The position numbers and the translations under genes are program-made. A DNA stretch of 64,000 nt from JBCDJI01 sp964351865. GTDB taxonomy: Bacteria > Verrucomicrobiota > Verrucomicrobiia > Methylacidiphilales > JBCBYL01. The stretch covers positions 1-64,000 of the forward strand of contig CAYGPJ010000005.1 of the NCBI GenBank assembly GCA_964351865.1, written 5' to 3'. Positions 52,245 to 61,290 of this stretch are shown here, piece by piece. The notes beneath the pieces were generated by a model. That model searched no databases. It was not told where the DNA came from and worked only from the letters and a program-made list of their open reading frames with translations. Positions within the stretch are counted from its first letter, which is position 1; each line of letters begins with the position of its first letter.

Positions 52245-52252
52245 ACACCACC

Positions 52253-53116
52253 ATGATCGGTTCTTTTAAAAAATGGGTCGCTCAGGCACGTGGCGGCAAA
52301 ATCGACTGGGACGATCTGGAAGCTACACTGATCCAGTCAGATCTCGGCATGGAACTGACCGAACGCACACTCGATCGCCTCAAGTCCCAAACGCTATCCG
52401 CAGAAAACATCCAGACCGCCGTGCAAGCAGAACTGCTTTCGTTGTGGCCCACCGCTCCGCGTCAACTCGACCCGGCGCTCGCCGGTGCCAGCAGCACCAG
52501 CCCGAAGGTTGTGCTGGTAATCGGAGTCAACGGTTCCGGCAAGACCACCTCCATCGCCAAGCTGGCCCACCGCTACCAGCAGCAGGGGCAAAAAGTTTTC
52601 ATGGTAGCCGCTGATACTTTTCGCGCGGCAGCCATCGAGCAACTCGCCACCTGGGCGGGACGTATCGGATGCGGCATCCATAAAGGAACCGAAAACGGCG
52701 ATCCGGCAGCCGCCGCGTTTCAAGGTATGGCAGCCGCCCAAGCCGACGCCGCCAGCGTCATCTTCATCGACACCGCCGGACGCCTGCACAACAACGTCAA
52801 CCTGGTGCGCGAACTGGAAAAAGTAAAACGCGTCATCGACAAACCACTTCCCGGTGCCCCGCATGAAGTCATTCTGGTGGTCGACGGCACCAACGGTGCC
52901 AACGCCATCCTGCAAGCCAAAGATTTTCATCAGGCGCTCGGCCTGACCGGACTCATCGTCACCAAACTCGACAGCTCTTCCAAGGGCGGCGCCATCGCCG
53001 CCATTAAATCCGAACTGGATGTCGACACCCTCTTTACTGGCAGCGGTGAAAGTCTGGAAGACCTGATTCTTTTTGACCCCGAACAATACATCAACGATTT
53101 TTTTGTGACTACCTAG
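52253..53116 (+). CDS. ftsY: Signal recognition particle receptor FtsY
   Basis: A 287-residue SRP-receptor GTPase made up of the N and G domains only, without the acidic A domain seen in Escherichia coli. GTPase motifs are GVNGSGKTTSIAKLA (G1), DTFRAAAIEQLA, DTAGRLHNN (G3) and TKLDSSSKGG (G4 region). It targets ribosomes to the inner membrane. It follows nusB by 8 bp. Confidence 0.94.
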   Translation: MIGSFKKWVAQARGGKIDWDDLEATLIQSDLGMELTERTLDRLKSQTLSAENIQTAVQAELLSLWPTAPRQLDPALAGASSTSPKVVLVIGVNGSGKTTSIAKLAHRYQQQGQKVFMVAADTFRAAAIEQLATWAGRIGCGIHKGTENGDPAAAAFQGMAAAQADAASVIFIDTAGRLHNNVNLVRELEKVKRVIDKPLPGAPHEVILVVDGTNGANAILQAKDFHQALGLTGLIVTKLDSSSKGGAIAAIKSELDVDTLFTGSGESLEDLILFDPEQYINDFFVTT

Positions 53117-53123
53117 ACCCACT

Positions 53124-53171
53124 AATTGGGGACGGAGGTAAATTGATACCAATTTACCTCCGTCCCCAATT
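53124..53171. repeat. 48-bp perfect palindrome with GGGACGGAG core, after ftsY
   Basis: Arms of 22 bp (53124-53145 and 53150-53171) match perfectly around a 4-nt loop. The core is shared with 731-776 and 7225-7311. It starts 7 bp after the ftsY stop and may also end transcription. No gene is inside it. Confidence 0.78.
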
Positions 53172-53209
53172 GACCACCACAACTCAAAACCTGCATATCT
53201 AATCTTCTG

Positions 53210-53833
53210 ATGCCGAATATCGACCTCCAGCAAAGCATCGCCGCCGTCCACGCCAGCGGACGCCCCTGGATCATCGGTAAAGCCGCCATGTCCCTCAACG
53301 GCAAGATGACAAGACCGGCAGGCGAAGGCCAGTGGATTACTAGCCTAGCTTCTCGAAGGGATGTACAACACCTGCGCGCCCGCTGCGACGCCATCCTGAT
53401 CGGCGCCGAAACCGCACGTCAGGACAACCCCCAACTCACCATCCGCGATGCAAGTATCCAAGTGTCACAACAACCTTGGCGCATCGTCGTCACCCGCTCC
53501 GGCAAAATGCCGAACGACCTACACCTCTTCACCGACGAGCACCGCCACCGCACCCTCATCATGCACGACCAAAGCTGGCAGGAGATCTGGCAGGAACTTT
53601 ACGCCGATGGCATCCGCACCGTCCTGGTCGAAGGCGGCGGAGATATCTTGAACCAACTTGCCGAGCAAAACTGGATCGACGAATCCATCATCTACTACGC
53701 CCCCTTCAATTTGGAAGGCGAAGCCTTAGTCACCGCCGAAACCTTCCGCACATTGAAGCTGGAGCACCTGACCACTACTTCGCTGGGAGAAGACCTGAAA
53801 ATTTCCAGCATCATTCATCGACAGCCACAGTAA
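53210..53833 (+). CDS. RibD C-terminal-type reductase (dihydrofolate-reductase fold)
   Basis: A 207-residue stand-alone reductase domain. RPWIIGKAAMSLNGKMTRPA at the N-terminus, HLRARCDAILIGAETARQDN in the middle and VLVEGGGDIL at the C-terminal cofactor site are characteristic of the RibD reductase domain. No N-terminal deaminase is present, so it may reduce 5-amino-6-ribosylaminouracil phosphate together with a separate deaminase. Its position near ribB and ribH supports a riboflavin role. Confidence 0.85.
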   Translation: MPNIDLQQSIAAVHASGRPWIIGKAAMSLNGKMTRPAGEGQWITSLASRRDVQHLRARCDAILIGAETARQDNPQLTIRDASIQVSQQPWRIVVTRSGKMPNDLHLFTDEHRHRTLIMHDQSWQEIWQELYADGIRTVLVEGGGDILNQLAEQNWIDESIIYYAPFNLEGEALVTAETFRTLKLEHLTTTSLGEDLKISSIIHRQPQ

Positions 53834-53838
53834 GTTCC

Positions 53839-54738
53839 ATGAAACTAAGGACCTCACTCTTTGTTCTTATAACCTGTCTGACGGCCTTGCCACCAGTTTT
53901 GGGAACCGAAAACCAGTGGAACTCGATCCAGAACTGGGTTTATCAGCTTTGCAATTACCGTGATGGAAAATTGAATGAACTGGTTAAAGCTGAATTTGAT
54001 CTGGCGGTGATTGACCTTACCCGTGACGGCTATAGCGATTACTTTACTTCCGAAGAAATCGCCGCCCTCAAGAAGTCAGGTAAGACAGTATTGGCCTACT
54101 TCGAGATCGCAGCTATTGAGGAATATCGTCCGGAGTGGCGACTGGTTCCCTCCGAGCTCAAAGCCGGTCCAGTCGACGGCTGGCCGAAGGAACAGTATGT
54201 GAAATTCTGGGACGAGCGCTGGTGGCCGGTCGTACGTGGTCGCCTGGATCAAGCTCTGAAAGCAGGATTCGACGGAGCCTATCTTGACATGGTCACCACC
54301 TACGAAGAAATTCCCGGCACAGACATGAGCAGTGAAGAACGGGCACTAAAAATGGTTGACTTGATTGTCCGTATTTCGAAATACGCCAAACAACAAAATC
54401 CTGAATTCAAGATCGTGCCGCAAAATTGCCCCGAACTCTATACCTGGTCGCCGTGGCGACCGAAGCCCAATCAACTTTATCTCAACGCCATCGATGGGCT
54501 CGGGTTGGAGTCGGTCTATTACCTGGCTCACGATCAACCGGCCAATAAAGACTGGTGCCAGGAGAATCGGGATAACGCACTCGCCATCAAACAAGCCGGC
54601 AAGCTCATCCTGGGCGTCGATTACGCCAAACGCCCTGCATCTATTCAAGACGCCTATCAAAAACAGAGAGCTCTGGGATTCATCCCCTTCGTGAGCGTTC
54701 AGGCCCTGGATCGAATTCCTAGAACGTTTACGAATTAA
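53839..54738 (+). CDS. GH114-like endo-alpha-1,4-polygalactosaminidase family protein
   Basis: A 299-residue secreted protein. A signal peptide (SLFVLITCLTALPPVLG) precedes a TIM-barrel domain of the TM1410/GH114 type: NWVYQLCNY, DLAVIDLTRDG, VLAYFEIAAIEEYRPEW, GFDGAYLDMV and LILGVDYAK. Family members cleave galactosamine-rich polymers in several species; the substrate here is unknown. It could trim extracellular polysaccharide. The start is set by the signal peptide; the frame is open further upstream but overlaps the reductase gene. Confidence 0.85.
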   Translation: MKLRTSLFVLITCLTALPPVLGTENQWNSIQNWVYQLCNYRDGKLNELVKAEFDLAVIDLTRDGYSDYFTSEEIAALKKSGKTVLAYFEIAAIEEYRPEWRLVPSELKAGPVDGWPKEQYVKFWDERWWPVVRGRLDQALKAGFDGAYLDMVTTYEEIPGTDMSSEERALKMVDLIVRISKYAKQQNPEFKIVPQNCPELYTWSPWRPKPNQLYLNAIDGLGLESVYYLAHDQPANKDWCQENRDNALAIKQAGKLILGVDYAKRPASIQDAYQKQRALGFIPFVSVQALDRIPRTFTN

Positions 54739-54772
54739 GCTCTCACATGGGGACCTGCGGGAAATAGATGGT

Positions 54773-54833
54773 GCAAGATTGCATCTTGCCGGGATGGAAG
54801 TTGGCGAGATGCAAGCTTTAGGCTACGCCTAAA
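54773..54833. repeat. Two REP-like hairpins after the GH114 gene
   Basis: GCAAGAT/ATCTTGC (54773-54779 with 54783-54789, loop TGC) is the 7122-7140 stem with a compensatory G-C to A-T change. TTTAGGC/GCCTAAA (54817-54823 with 54827-54833, loop TAC) is a second, unrelated hairpin. The rest of 54739-54920 shows no gene. Confidence 0.55.
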
Positions 54834-54920
54834 CTAAACGAGTGAGAAATCATTGGTATTCTCCGCCCTATCGCGCTGGGTTTTCACGCCCTACATGTTT
54901 AAACATCATTCGAAGACGCT

Positions 54921-57900
54921 CTAATCCCGGGCAGAGTTCTGAATTTCCTCAAAATCGTAGTCTTCGCCGCCGGGGCGGGCGCGTTCGAGGGGAGCCAGCA
55001 ATTTGTAGACGGCGGGGGTCACGAACAAGGTGATACCGGTGGAAATCAGCATCCCGAAGATGATGGTAGTGGCCATCGGGGAGCGCGTTTCGGAACCAGC
55101 ACCCAATCCGAGGAAAACCGGAATCGCTGCCGTCACGGTAGCCGCGGTGGTCATCAGGATCGGGCGCAGGCGGGTGGCGCCGGCTTCGATGATGGCTTCA
55201 TCCAATGACATCTGCTCATCCACCCGTAGGCGGTTGGCGAACTCGACCAGCATGATGGAGTTTTTGGTGACAACGCCGACCAGCAGGATGATCCCGATAC
55301 TGGAGAAGAGGTTGATGGATTGCCCCATCAGCATCAACCCGAGGAAGGCACCCAACGCAGCGGGGATCACCGCCACCAGGATGGCGATCGGATGCAGGAA
55401 GCTGTTGAACTGCGATCCCAGCACCATGTAAGCCAGCAGGATCGAGAGCACCAAAGTGAAGCTCAGGCTTTTGAATGAGTTGGCAAAGGCTTCGGACCCA
55501 CCTTCCAGGTGCAGGGTGTAGCCTTCCGGCAGCACTTCCTGTCCGATGCGTTCTACCGCTGCAATGGCAGCGGCTTGCGACTGTCCTTCTCCGACATTTC
55601 CGAACAGGGAAACCGCTCGCTGCTGGTTGATGCGGGATACTTGTTGCACGGTGGGCACGACTTCGATTTTCACGACATCCGAGAGCGGGATCAATTCCCC
55701 GTAGAGGGTGCGGATCTGCAAGGTGTTGACGGATTCAGGGGTGAGTCGCTGTTCCTGTTTCAGCCGGACGCGAATGTCATAGCGTTCGCCATCACTCGTA
55801 AACTTGCCTTGCCGGACACCACCCAGTGCGGCCTGAATGGTTTCTCCGATGTTCTCCATCGAAACACCCCGAATGGCAGCCGCGTTTCGGTCCGGGATAA
55901 TGCGCAATTCCGGCATATCGACTCGGAAGTCAGTATCCAGTTCAGTCGCAAGGCCGGTGGCCTCGAGCTTTTCTTTAATCTCGAAGGCTTTCTGCTGCAG
56001 CACCTTGTAATCGCCACCCCGGATATTGAAGGCGACCGGGTAGGAGCGGCCTTCAGTCAGGCCGCGGATCTGGGTGTCCGGAATGATGACAAACAGGTCG
56101 CTGACTTTTCGCAGTTCCTGCCGGGCGAGGTTCATCGTTTCCTGTTGTGGGCCGCGCTGGCTGCGGTCCACCAGCGTGACCGCTGCAAAACCTTCATTGG
56201 GGATATCGTCAAATCCTCCGGCGGTAATGAACCAGCGATCAATGTCCGGCTGCTCCGCCATCCACTCCTGAACCTGCCGGACTTTGCTTTCCATCAGTGT
56301 CAATGAGGTTCCGACCGGTGCTTTCATGATCATCCGGTAAAACCCCTGATCCTGTGGCGGGACGAATTCTTTTTTGAGCGGTGTATAGACCAGCCACGCT
56401 AACGGTAAGGTAAGCAGTGTGATCAGCAGCACGATCCATGGGTGCCGGATGGGAATGCGCAACCATTCGACGTAGCGGACACGCAGCCAATCCAGCCCGG
56501 AGCTGATCCGGCGGTAGATCGGGTTGGTGTTTTCCGCACGTTCCATGAATGCGGCACACCGCATCGGCGTGAGCGTGAGTGCCTCTACGGTAGAGAGCAG
56601 GACCGCAGCGGACATAGTGATACCGAACTGGAAGAAAAATTTACCGATGATGCCATCCATAAACGCCACAGGCAGGAAGATGGACACCAGCACCACGGTG
56701 GTCGCGATCGCAGCGAAGAAGACCTGGTTGGCGCCGTCGCGCGCCGCTTGCACGGCGCTCTTACCCATGTGGAAATGACGCACGATATTTTCCAGCACCA
56801 TGATGGCATCGTCCACCACGATCCCGATCGCCAACGCCAGCGCCAGCAGGGTGAAAATGTTGAGCGAGAAGCCGGCAAAGTAGACGATGATAAAGGTGCC
56901 GAGGATGGAGGTGGGGATCGCCAACACCACGTTGATGGCGGAGCGGAACGAGCCGAGGAAGAAGTAACAGATCAATGCCGTCAGCAATGCTGCGACCAGC
57001 AGTTCCTTTTGGGTGTGGTTGACGGAGTCTTCGACGAATTGTGAGAAGTCGGCGTTGATCTGGAAATTCAGATCCGGATATTCTTCGGACAGGGTGTCGA
57101 TCAGTTCGCGTGCCTGTTGAGCAACTTCCACCTGATTGGCACCCCGTTGTTTTTTGATACCGATACCGAGACCGGGGTTGCCACTGATAAAGGATTTGCG
57201 CCGGACGTCGGCCAGGCCATCTTCCACATTGGCGACGTCGCTGATGCGGATGGTGGTGTCAAAGATCGGCTGATTACCGCGTTGGGTGATTAGAATCTTG
57301 CCGATGTCCTCCGGGCTGAACTCTTCGCCCATGGTGCGGACGTTGTATTCTTTTTTGTCGTTGTCGATGTAACCGGCGGCGATCTCGGTGTGCTCATTGC
57401 CGATGGCGTTGACGACGTCGGTGATGGTGAGTTGGTAGCGTTTGAGTTGATCATTATCGGTCCAGATCCGCAAGGACGGTTCCGTGAAGCCGCCGACAAT
57501 GACTTCACCGACGCCGGGAATGATCTCGAAGCGGTTGGTGAGAGATTTGTCGGCCAGTCGGTTGATCTCAAGCAAGGGGCGTCCGCTTTTACTGGAAATA
57601 CCAACCCACATGATGACTTCGTCTTCGGGGTTACGTTTTTTGAGGGTGGGGGGATCCACTCCCAGAGGATACTGGTTCTCGCTGACAGCAGCTTGCACTT
57701 CCTGCAGAGCGGCATCCACATTGCGGTCGATATCAAAATCCAGCTTCACGGTGCCGCGCCCTTGCTGCATGGTGGAGGTGATCTTTTTTAGCCCTTCAAT
57801 CTGGACCACCTCTTCCTCAATCTGGTCGATGATCTCCGTCTCGATCAGCTCCGGGGAAGCACCTTCCCAAGTCACGCGAACTTCGATCACCGGAAAATCC

Positions 57901-58019
57901 ACATCCGGCATCTGACTGACACCCAAGCGCAGCAGACTGATCGCCCCGAAAACGATCAGCGCAGACATCAACATCCACGCAAAAACCGGGCGGCGAATAG
58001 AGAATTCGGAGAGTGTCAT
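54921..58019 (-). CDS. RND multidrug efflux permease (HAE1/AcrB family)
   Basis: A permease of about 1032 residues. The N-terminus LSEFSIRRPVFAWMLMSAL is typical for the family. Two hydrophobic halves flank large periplasmic loops, and the proton-relay block ALALAIGIVVDDAIMVLENI (TM4, with the two aspartates) is intact, as is GVVTKNSIMLVEFAN near TM10. The start at 58019 is chosen for the GGGGGTG ribosome-binding site just ahead; a GTG-free ATG at 58046 is also open. TolC is upstream (161 bp). No membrane-fusion-protein gene lies between or beside them. Confidence 0.94.
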   Translation of the reverse strand: MTLSEFSIRRPVFAWMLMSALIVFGAISLLRLGVSQMPDVDFPVIEVRVTWEGASPELIETEIIDQIEEEVVQIEGLKKITSTMQQGRGTVKLDFDIDRNVDAALQEVQAAVSENQYPLGVDPPTLKKRNPEDEVIMWVGISSKSGRPLLEINRLADKSLTNRFEIIPGVGEVIVGGFTEPSLRIWTDNDQLKRYQLTITDVVNAIGNEHTEIAAGYIDNDKKEYNVRTMGEEFSPEDIGKILITQRGNQPIFDTTIRISDVANVEDGLADVRRKSFISGNPGLGIGIKKQRGANQVEVAQQARELIDTLSEEYPDLNFQINADFSQFVEDSVNHTQKELLVAALLTALICYFFLGSFRSAINVVLAIPTSILGTFIIVYFAGFSLNIFTLLALALAIGIVVDDAIMVLENIVRHFHMGKSAVQAARDGANQVFFAAIATTVVLVSIFLPVAFMDGIIGKFFFQFGITMSAAVLLSTVEALTLTPMRCAAFMERAENTNPIYRRISSGLDWLRVRYVEWLRIPIRHPWIVLLITLLTLPLAWLVYTPLKKEFVPPQDQGFYRMIMKAPVGTSLTLMESKVRQVQEWMAEQPDIDRWFITAGGFDDIPNEGFAAVTLVDRSQRGPQQETMNLARQELRKVSDLFVIIPDTQIRGLTEGRSYPVAFNIRGGDYKVLQQKAFEIKEKLEATGLATELDTDFRVDMPELRIIPDRNAAAIRGVSMENIGETIQAALGGVRQGKFTSDGERYDIRVRLKQEQRLTPESVNTLQIRTLYGELIPLSDVVKIEVVPTVQQVSRINQQRAVSLFGNVGEGQSQAAAIAAVERIGQEVLPEGYTLHLEGGSEAFANSFKSLSFTLVLSILLAYMVLGSQFNSFLHPIAILVAVIPAALGAFLGLMLMGQSINLFSSIGIILLVGVVTKNSIMLVEFANRLRVDEQMSLDEAIIEAGATRLRPILMTTAATVTAAIPVFLGLGAGSETRSPMATTIIFGMLISTGITLFVTPAVYKLLAPLERARPGGEDYDFEEIQNSARD

Positions 58020-58041
58020 CAGAACACCCCCGATTTTATAA

Positions 58042-58181
58042 ACCACGAATACACACGAATTAACACCAATTCGGAATCCTTAAAAAACACCCCACCCTTA
58101 TTCACAAAATGTTGAAAAATGAATCCCCGCTCGCAATTCATTTTAAAAAAACATTTGTGTAAATTAGCGTCCATTTGCGGT
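58042..58181. repeat. Imperfect 30-bp inverted repeat between TolC and RND genes
   Basis: The left arm (58042-58071) and the reverse complement of the right arm (58152-58181) agree at about 21 of 30 positions; both are built from words like CCACGAAT and ACACGAATT. The right arm ends at the TolC stop codon. The element may be a miniature mobile repeat. No gene lies inside. Confidence 0.5.
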
Positions 58182-59518
58182 TATTTCCCGTCCGGAATTT
58201 CACCGGCCGCCACATGCAGGGCGTTCAAGTTAGATTGAGTCTGGTAGCCGGACATGGCCAAGCGACGGCGGACTTCCTGCTGACGAATGATCGCGCTCAA
58301 CACATCCAGATTGCTGGCACGACCCAGCCGATAATCTTCCTGTTGGGCGACCAGATTTTCTGCGGCTACTTCCGCAGCCTCATTAAGCCGGATCAGCTGC
58401 GAGGCGCTGGACTGAAAGTTCGAATAGGCCAGTCGCACATCATAGTCGGCCAGCCGCCGCAGGCGTTCCAGCGTCAGTTGCGATGAGCGCGCCAGTGATT
58501 TGCTCTCGGCCAGTTGCCCGGCGCGCAGTCCCCCATCAAAGACCGGTAACGTCGCGGTAAAAAAAAGGTTCCATTCATCATTACGTTCCGGCTCTTCCAG
58601 CGCCAGCCAGTTAAACTGAAAGTCAACTGTCGGCCAGAAACTGGCCCGGGCGGCAGAGACTTCTTTGTTTGAAGAAATGACTCGTTGCGCTCCGGCTTCC
58701 AGATCGGGACGCTGACTGACTTGCATCAGGTAAGTCGCCAGCGCGGCTGGTTCTTGAGTGGTCTCTTTCGATTTAAGTGCAAAGGTGTTCGCAGGCCGCC
58801 CCAGCAGGAATGCCATCAATTCGTGACTGGCCGCCACGAGACCGCGAACTTGTTCAATCACAGCTTTATTATCCGCCAGTTCCGTGCGGGCTGCCAGCCA
58901 TTCACTCTTACGAGAGCGGCCAAGTTTAACCCGCTCGTCGAGTTCATCGACACGATCCACTAGCGCTTGGCCAACTTCCACCAGCAGTTCCAGATCGCGC
59001 TGCTGGCTCAGGATCTGGTAGTAGAGATCGCTGACATCCAGAAACAGCGTATGGCGATCACGGATCAGGTCTGCGGCTGCGGCGCGTTCTCCTGCTTTGA
59101 TCGCCCCGAGGGCATGGTATTCGCGAAAGCCGCTGAAGATGGTTTGCCGCACCTGGACTTGGGCATCAAAACGATCGATGCGATCTCCACCGCCACTGTT
59201 ACTGAATCCATTGTCGGAATTGCCGCCCGAAAATCCGTTACTACTGCGGTTCTGCAGGCGCTCGCGGGCCACCAGATTCACCTCCGGCATGATGGAACTC
59301 AGCGCCTGCCAGTATCGCGCTTCCGCCTGTTGGATGGATTCTGCTCCAATCGCCAGTGATTCACTCTGAACCAAGGCGCGGGCATAGCAGTCGTTGAGGT
59401 CCAACTGCAGCACCGATGCAGTGGTGTTTTCAGCCTCTACACTCCCAACCGCGCCCCACAGCATCAAAAAGATGCAAAGCACACAGAATAGTTTAAACTG
59501 GGTGAAAACGTTTAACAT
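58181..59518 (-). CDS. TolC-family outer-membrane efflux protein
   Basis: A 445-residue outer-membrane factor with a signal peptide (VLCIFLMLWGAVGSVEA). The N-terminal helical block LDLNDCYARALVQSESLAIG and the repeated coiled-coil halves match the family; the second half (ATLPVFDGGLRAGQLAESK) has the usual F-x-G-G-x motif. With the RND gene downstream on the same strand it forms a likely efflux unit. A periplasmic adaptor gene is missing. Confidence 0.9.
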   Translation of the reverse strand: MLNVFTQFKLFCVLCIFLMLWGAVGSVEAENTTASVLQLDLNDCYARALVQSESLAIGAESIQQAEARYWQALSSIMPEVNLVARERLQNRSSNGFSGGNSDNGFSNSGGGDRIDRFDAQVQVRQTIFSGFREYHALGAIKAGERAAAADLIRDRHTLFLDVSDLYYQILSQQRDLELLVEVGQALVDRVDELDERVKLGRSRKSEWLAARTELADNKAVIEQVRGLVAASHELMAFLLGRPANTFALKSKETTQEPAALATYLMQVSQRPDLEAGAQRVISSNKEVSAARASFWPTVDFQFNWLALEEPERNDEWNLFFTATLPVFDGGLRAGQLAESKSLARSSQLTLERLRRLADYDVRLAYSNFQSSASQLIRLNEAAEVAAENLVAQQEDYRLGRASNLDVLSAIIRQQEVRRRLAMSGYQTQSNLNALHVAAGEIPDGK

Positions 59519-59653
59519 GGTGAATTAATCTGTCATACGCTAATTCAACTTTTAGAATTCAGCCAATGTTTATTGCAAAAATTGACATGACGATTGCGTG
59601 TCAAAAAGGCCGAGCGGCTCCCTCAAGGCAGATAAGGTCTGATATATACCGGT

Positions 59654-59881
59654 TTAACCGCCTTCGATTTTGATAATATCTACCGGGCAGTTGTCTTCGG
59701 CTTCTTTGAGCAGATCAGCATCATCCACAAAGCCTTGGCCGAAGTGGTAGGCATCTTTGATGTGGCGCGTCTCCAGCAGTCGCGCCATGCCTTCATCATC
59801 GAGCTGCCAGTAGTTCGGGGCAATCTCCACACACTTGGCACAGCCAATGCATTCGACCTGCTTATGCCGAATGCGCAGCAT
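59654..59881 (-). CDS. Small [4Fe-4S] ferredoxin
   Basis: A 75-residue ferredoxin. CIGCAKC in the N-terminal part and NCPVDII at the C-terminus supply the four cysteines of one 4Fe-4S cluster. The short form starts at an ATG at 59881, inside the last 20 bp of the U32 gene, so the two are translationally coupled. A longer in-frame start at 59959 would run further into that gene. It probably passes electrons to the cluster-containing U32 enzyme; this is inference. Confidence 0.85.
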   Translation of the reverse strand: MLRIRHKQVECIGCAKCVEIAPNYWQLDDEGMARLLETRHIKDAYHFGQGFVDDADLLKEAEDNCPVDIIKIEGG

Positions 59882-61193
59882 GGAATTCTTCCTTGGTATC
59901 GGATTTTTTTTGCATCTTCGGCTTGGTTTGCTGCCCCTGCTGAATCTGAGAGGCCTCAACTTCCTGCATAATGTAGAGCTGGTCGTTGGCGCGCACCTTG
60001 GTATCCAATTTCATGCTGAAGACCGCATCCCGACCTTTAACGGAATCGACCGATGATTCATCCAGTCGCAATTCTTCCACCGTTCCTTTCACGACTCCCG
60101 AAGCATTGCCGATAATCACAAACTCATCACCCTTTGAGATTTCAACCGAAGCTCCGTGAATCTCTGCCACGCCAATTTTTCCATAATACTTGGCCACTTT
60201 CCCGACGGAAACTTTGCGATGGGTGGCCTTGGAGCCATAGGCGGCTGACCATCCCTGCTCTTTGCCCAGATAGTATCCGGAGGACATGCCACGATTGTAG
60301 ACTGATTTCAGTTCCTCATTCAGCTCGGCAACCAGTTCGGGCGTAAAGGCGTCCTGTTTGATCGCTTCGAGTGCTTTGCGATAGGCCTGCGTCACGGTGA
60401 ACACATATTCCGGCGCCCGACCGCGACCTTCTAACTTCAACACATTCACGCCGGCTCCCACCACTTCATCCAGGAAGTCTACGGTGGAGATGTCATTCGG
60501 CGACATAATGAATTTGTTGTCCACCTTCAGCTCTTTGCCAGTTTCCACATCCTTGACGATGTATTCCTTGCGGCAGTTCTGTTCGCAGGCACCACGATTG
60601 GCCGAAGCGTTCGACGTGAAGAGGGACATGCCGCAGCGACCTGAAGTGGCGATACAAAGCGCTCCGTGAGCAAAGGCTTCGATCTCCATCGGCCGCCCCG
60701 ACGGTCCACGCAAATCCTCCGCTGCAATCTGCTCACTCAGCTTTTTGATCATCGGCAGACTCAATTCCCGTGCCAGTACGATGCGATCGCTGAACTGGGA
60801 ATAGAATTTAAAAGATTCGTAATTAGAAATAGAAAGCTGAGTGGAGATATGAACCTCCAGCCCCAACTCACGTGCCATCTGCACCGCAGCCATGTCCGAA
60901 ACAATCACCCCATCCACTTTCAGCTCTGCCGCGTCTTCGAACATTTTGCGGGCAATCTTTAAATCGTGATCATACAGAATCGTATTCATGGTCAGATAAC
61001 CACGCACACCGGCCGCGTGAGATCGTTCGATGATTTCCTGCTGATCTTCTTTCTGAAAGGAGCGGCGCGCGCGGGCGCGCATATTCAATTGGGCCAGCCC
61101 GTAATAGACCGCATCCGCCCCGCCATCGATAGCCGCTTGCAGGGAAGCAAAGCATCCCGCAGGTGAAAGAAGTTCTGCATTTCTGTTACTCAT
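59862..61193 (-). CDS. Peptidase U32 family protein (TrhP/RlhA-type RNA hydroxylase)
   Basis: A 443-residue U32 protein. The family signature is intact: EAFAHGALCIATSGRC, NRGACEQNC and CRKEY supply the cysteines of an Fe-S site. Members TrhP and RlhA hydroxylate uridine in tRNA or cytidine in 23S rRNA using prephenate-derived chemistry; this copy may do either. The start at 61193 is chosen because the N-terminus NAELLSPAG begins just there; a longer frame reaches 61328. A ferredoxin gene overlaps its 3' end. Confidence 0.88.
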   Translation of the reverse strand: MSNRNAELLSPAGCFASLQAAIDGGADAVYYGLAQLNMRARARRSFQKEDQQEIIERSHAAGVRGYLTMNTILYDHDLKIARKMFEDAAELKVDGVIVSDMAAVQMARELGLEVHISTQLSISNYESFKFYSQFSDRIVLARELSLPMIKKLSEQIAAEDLRGPSGRPMEIEAFAHGALCIATSGRCGMSLFTSNASANRGACEQNCRKEYIVKDVETGKELKVDNKFIMSPNDISTVDFLDEVVGAGVNVLKLEGRGRAPEYVFTVTQAYRKALEAIKQDAFTPELVAELNEELKSVYNRGMSSGYYLGKEQGWSAAYGSKATHRKVSVGKVAKYYGKIGVAEIHGASVEISKGDEFVIIGNASGVVKGTVEELRLDESSVDSVKGRDAVFSMKLDTKVRANDQLYIMQEVEASQIQQGQQTKPKMQKKSDTKEEFHAAHSA

Positions 61194-61265
61194 GAGGGCA
61201 TGAGTATATCTAATTTTTTCAGAATGCAAACCCTGCCGAGCAGCGAAAATCGACCCCCGGAGGTT

Positions 61266-61290
61266 GTAGCAGTGGGTGTCCTCACCCACT
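61266..61290 (+). repeat. REP-like element, second copy of GTGGGTG-TCCT-CACCCAC family
   Basis: GTAG (61266-61269) with stem AGTGGGTG/CACCCACT (61271-61278 with 61283-61290) and loop TCCT. It is a near match to 47725-47749 and lies between the U32 gene and ribE. No riboswitch is recognised in this leader. Confidence 0.68.

Noticed and set aside
54..61290. CRISPR array from repeated hairpins
   Set aside because: The repeats are single or paired, far apart and not regularly spaced. No cas gene is present.
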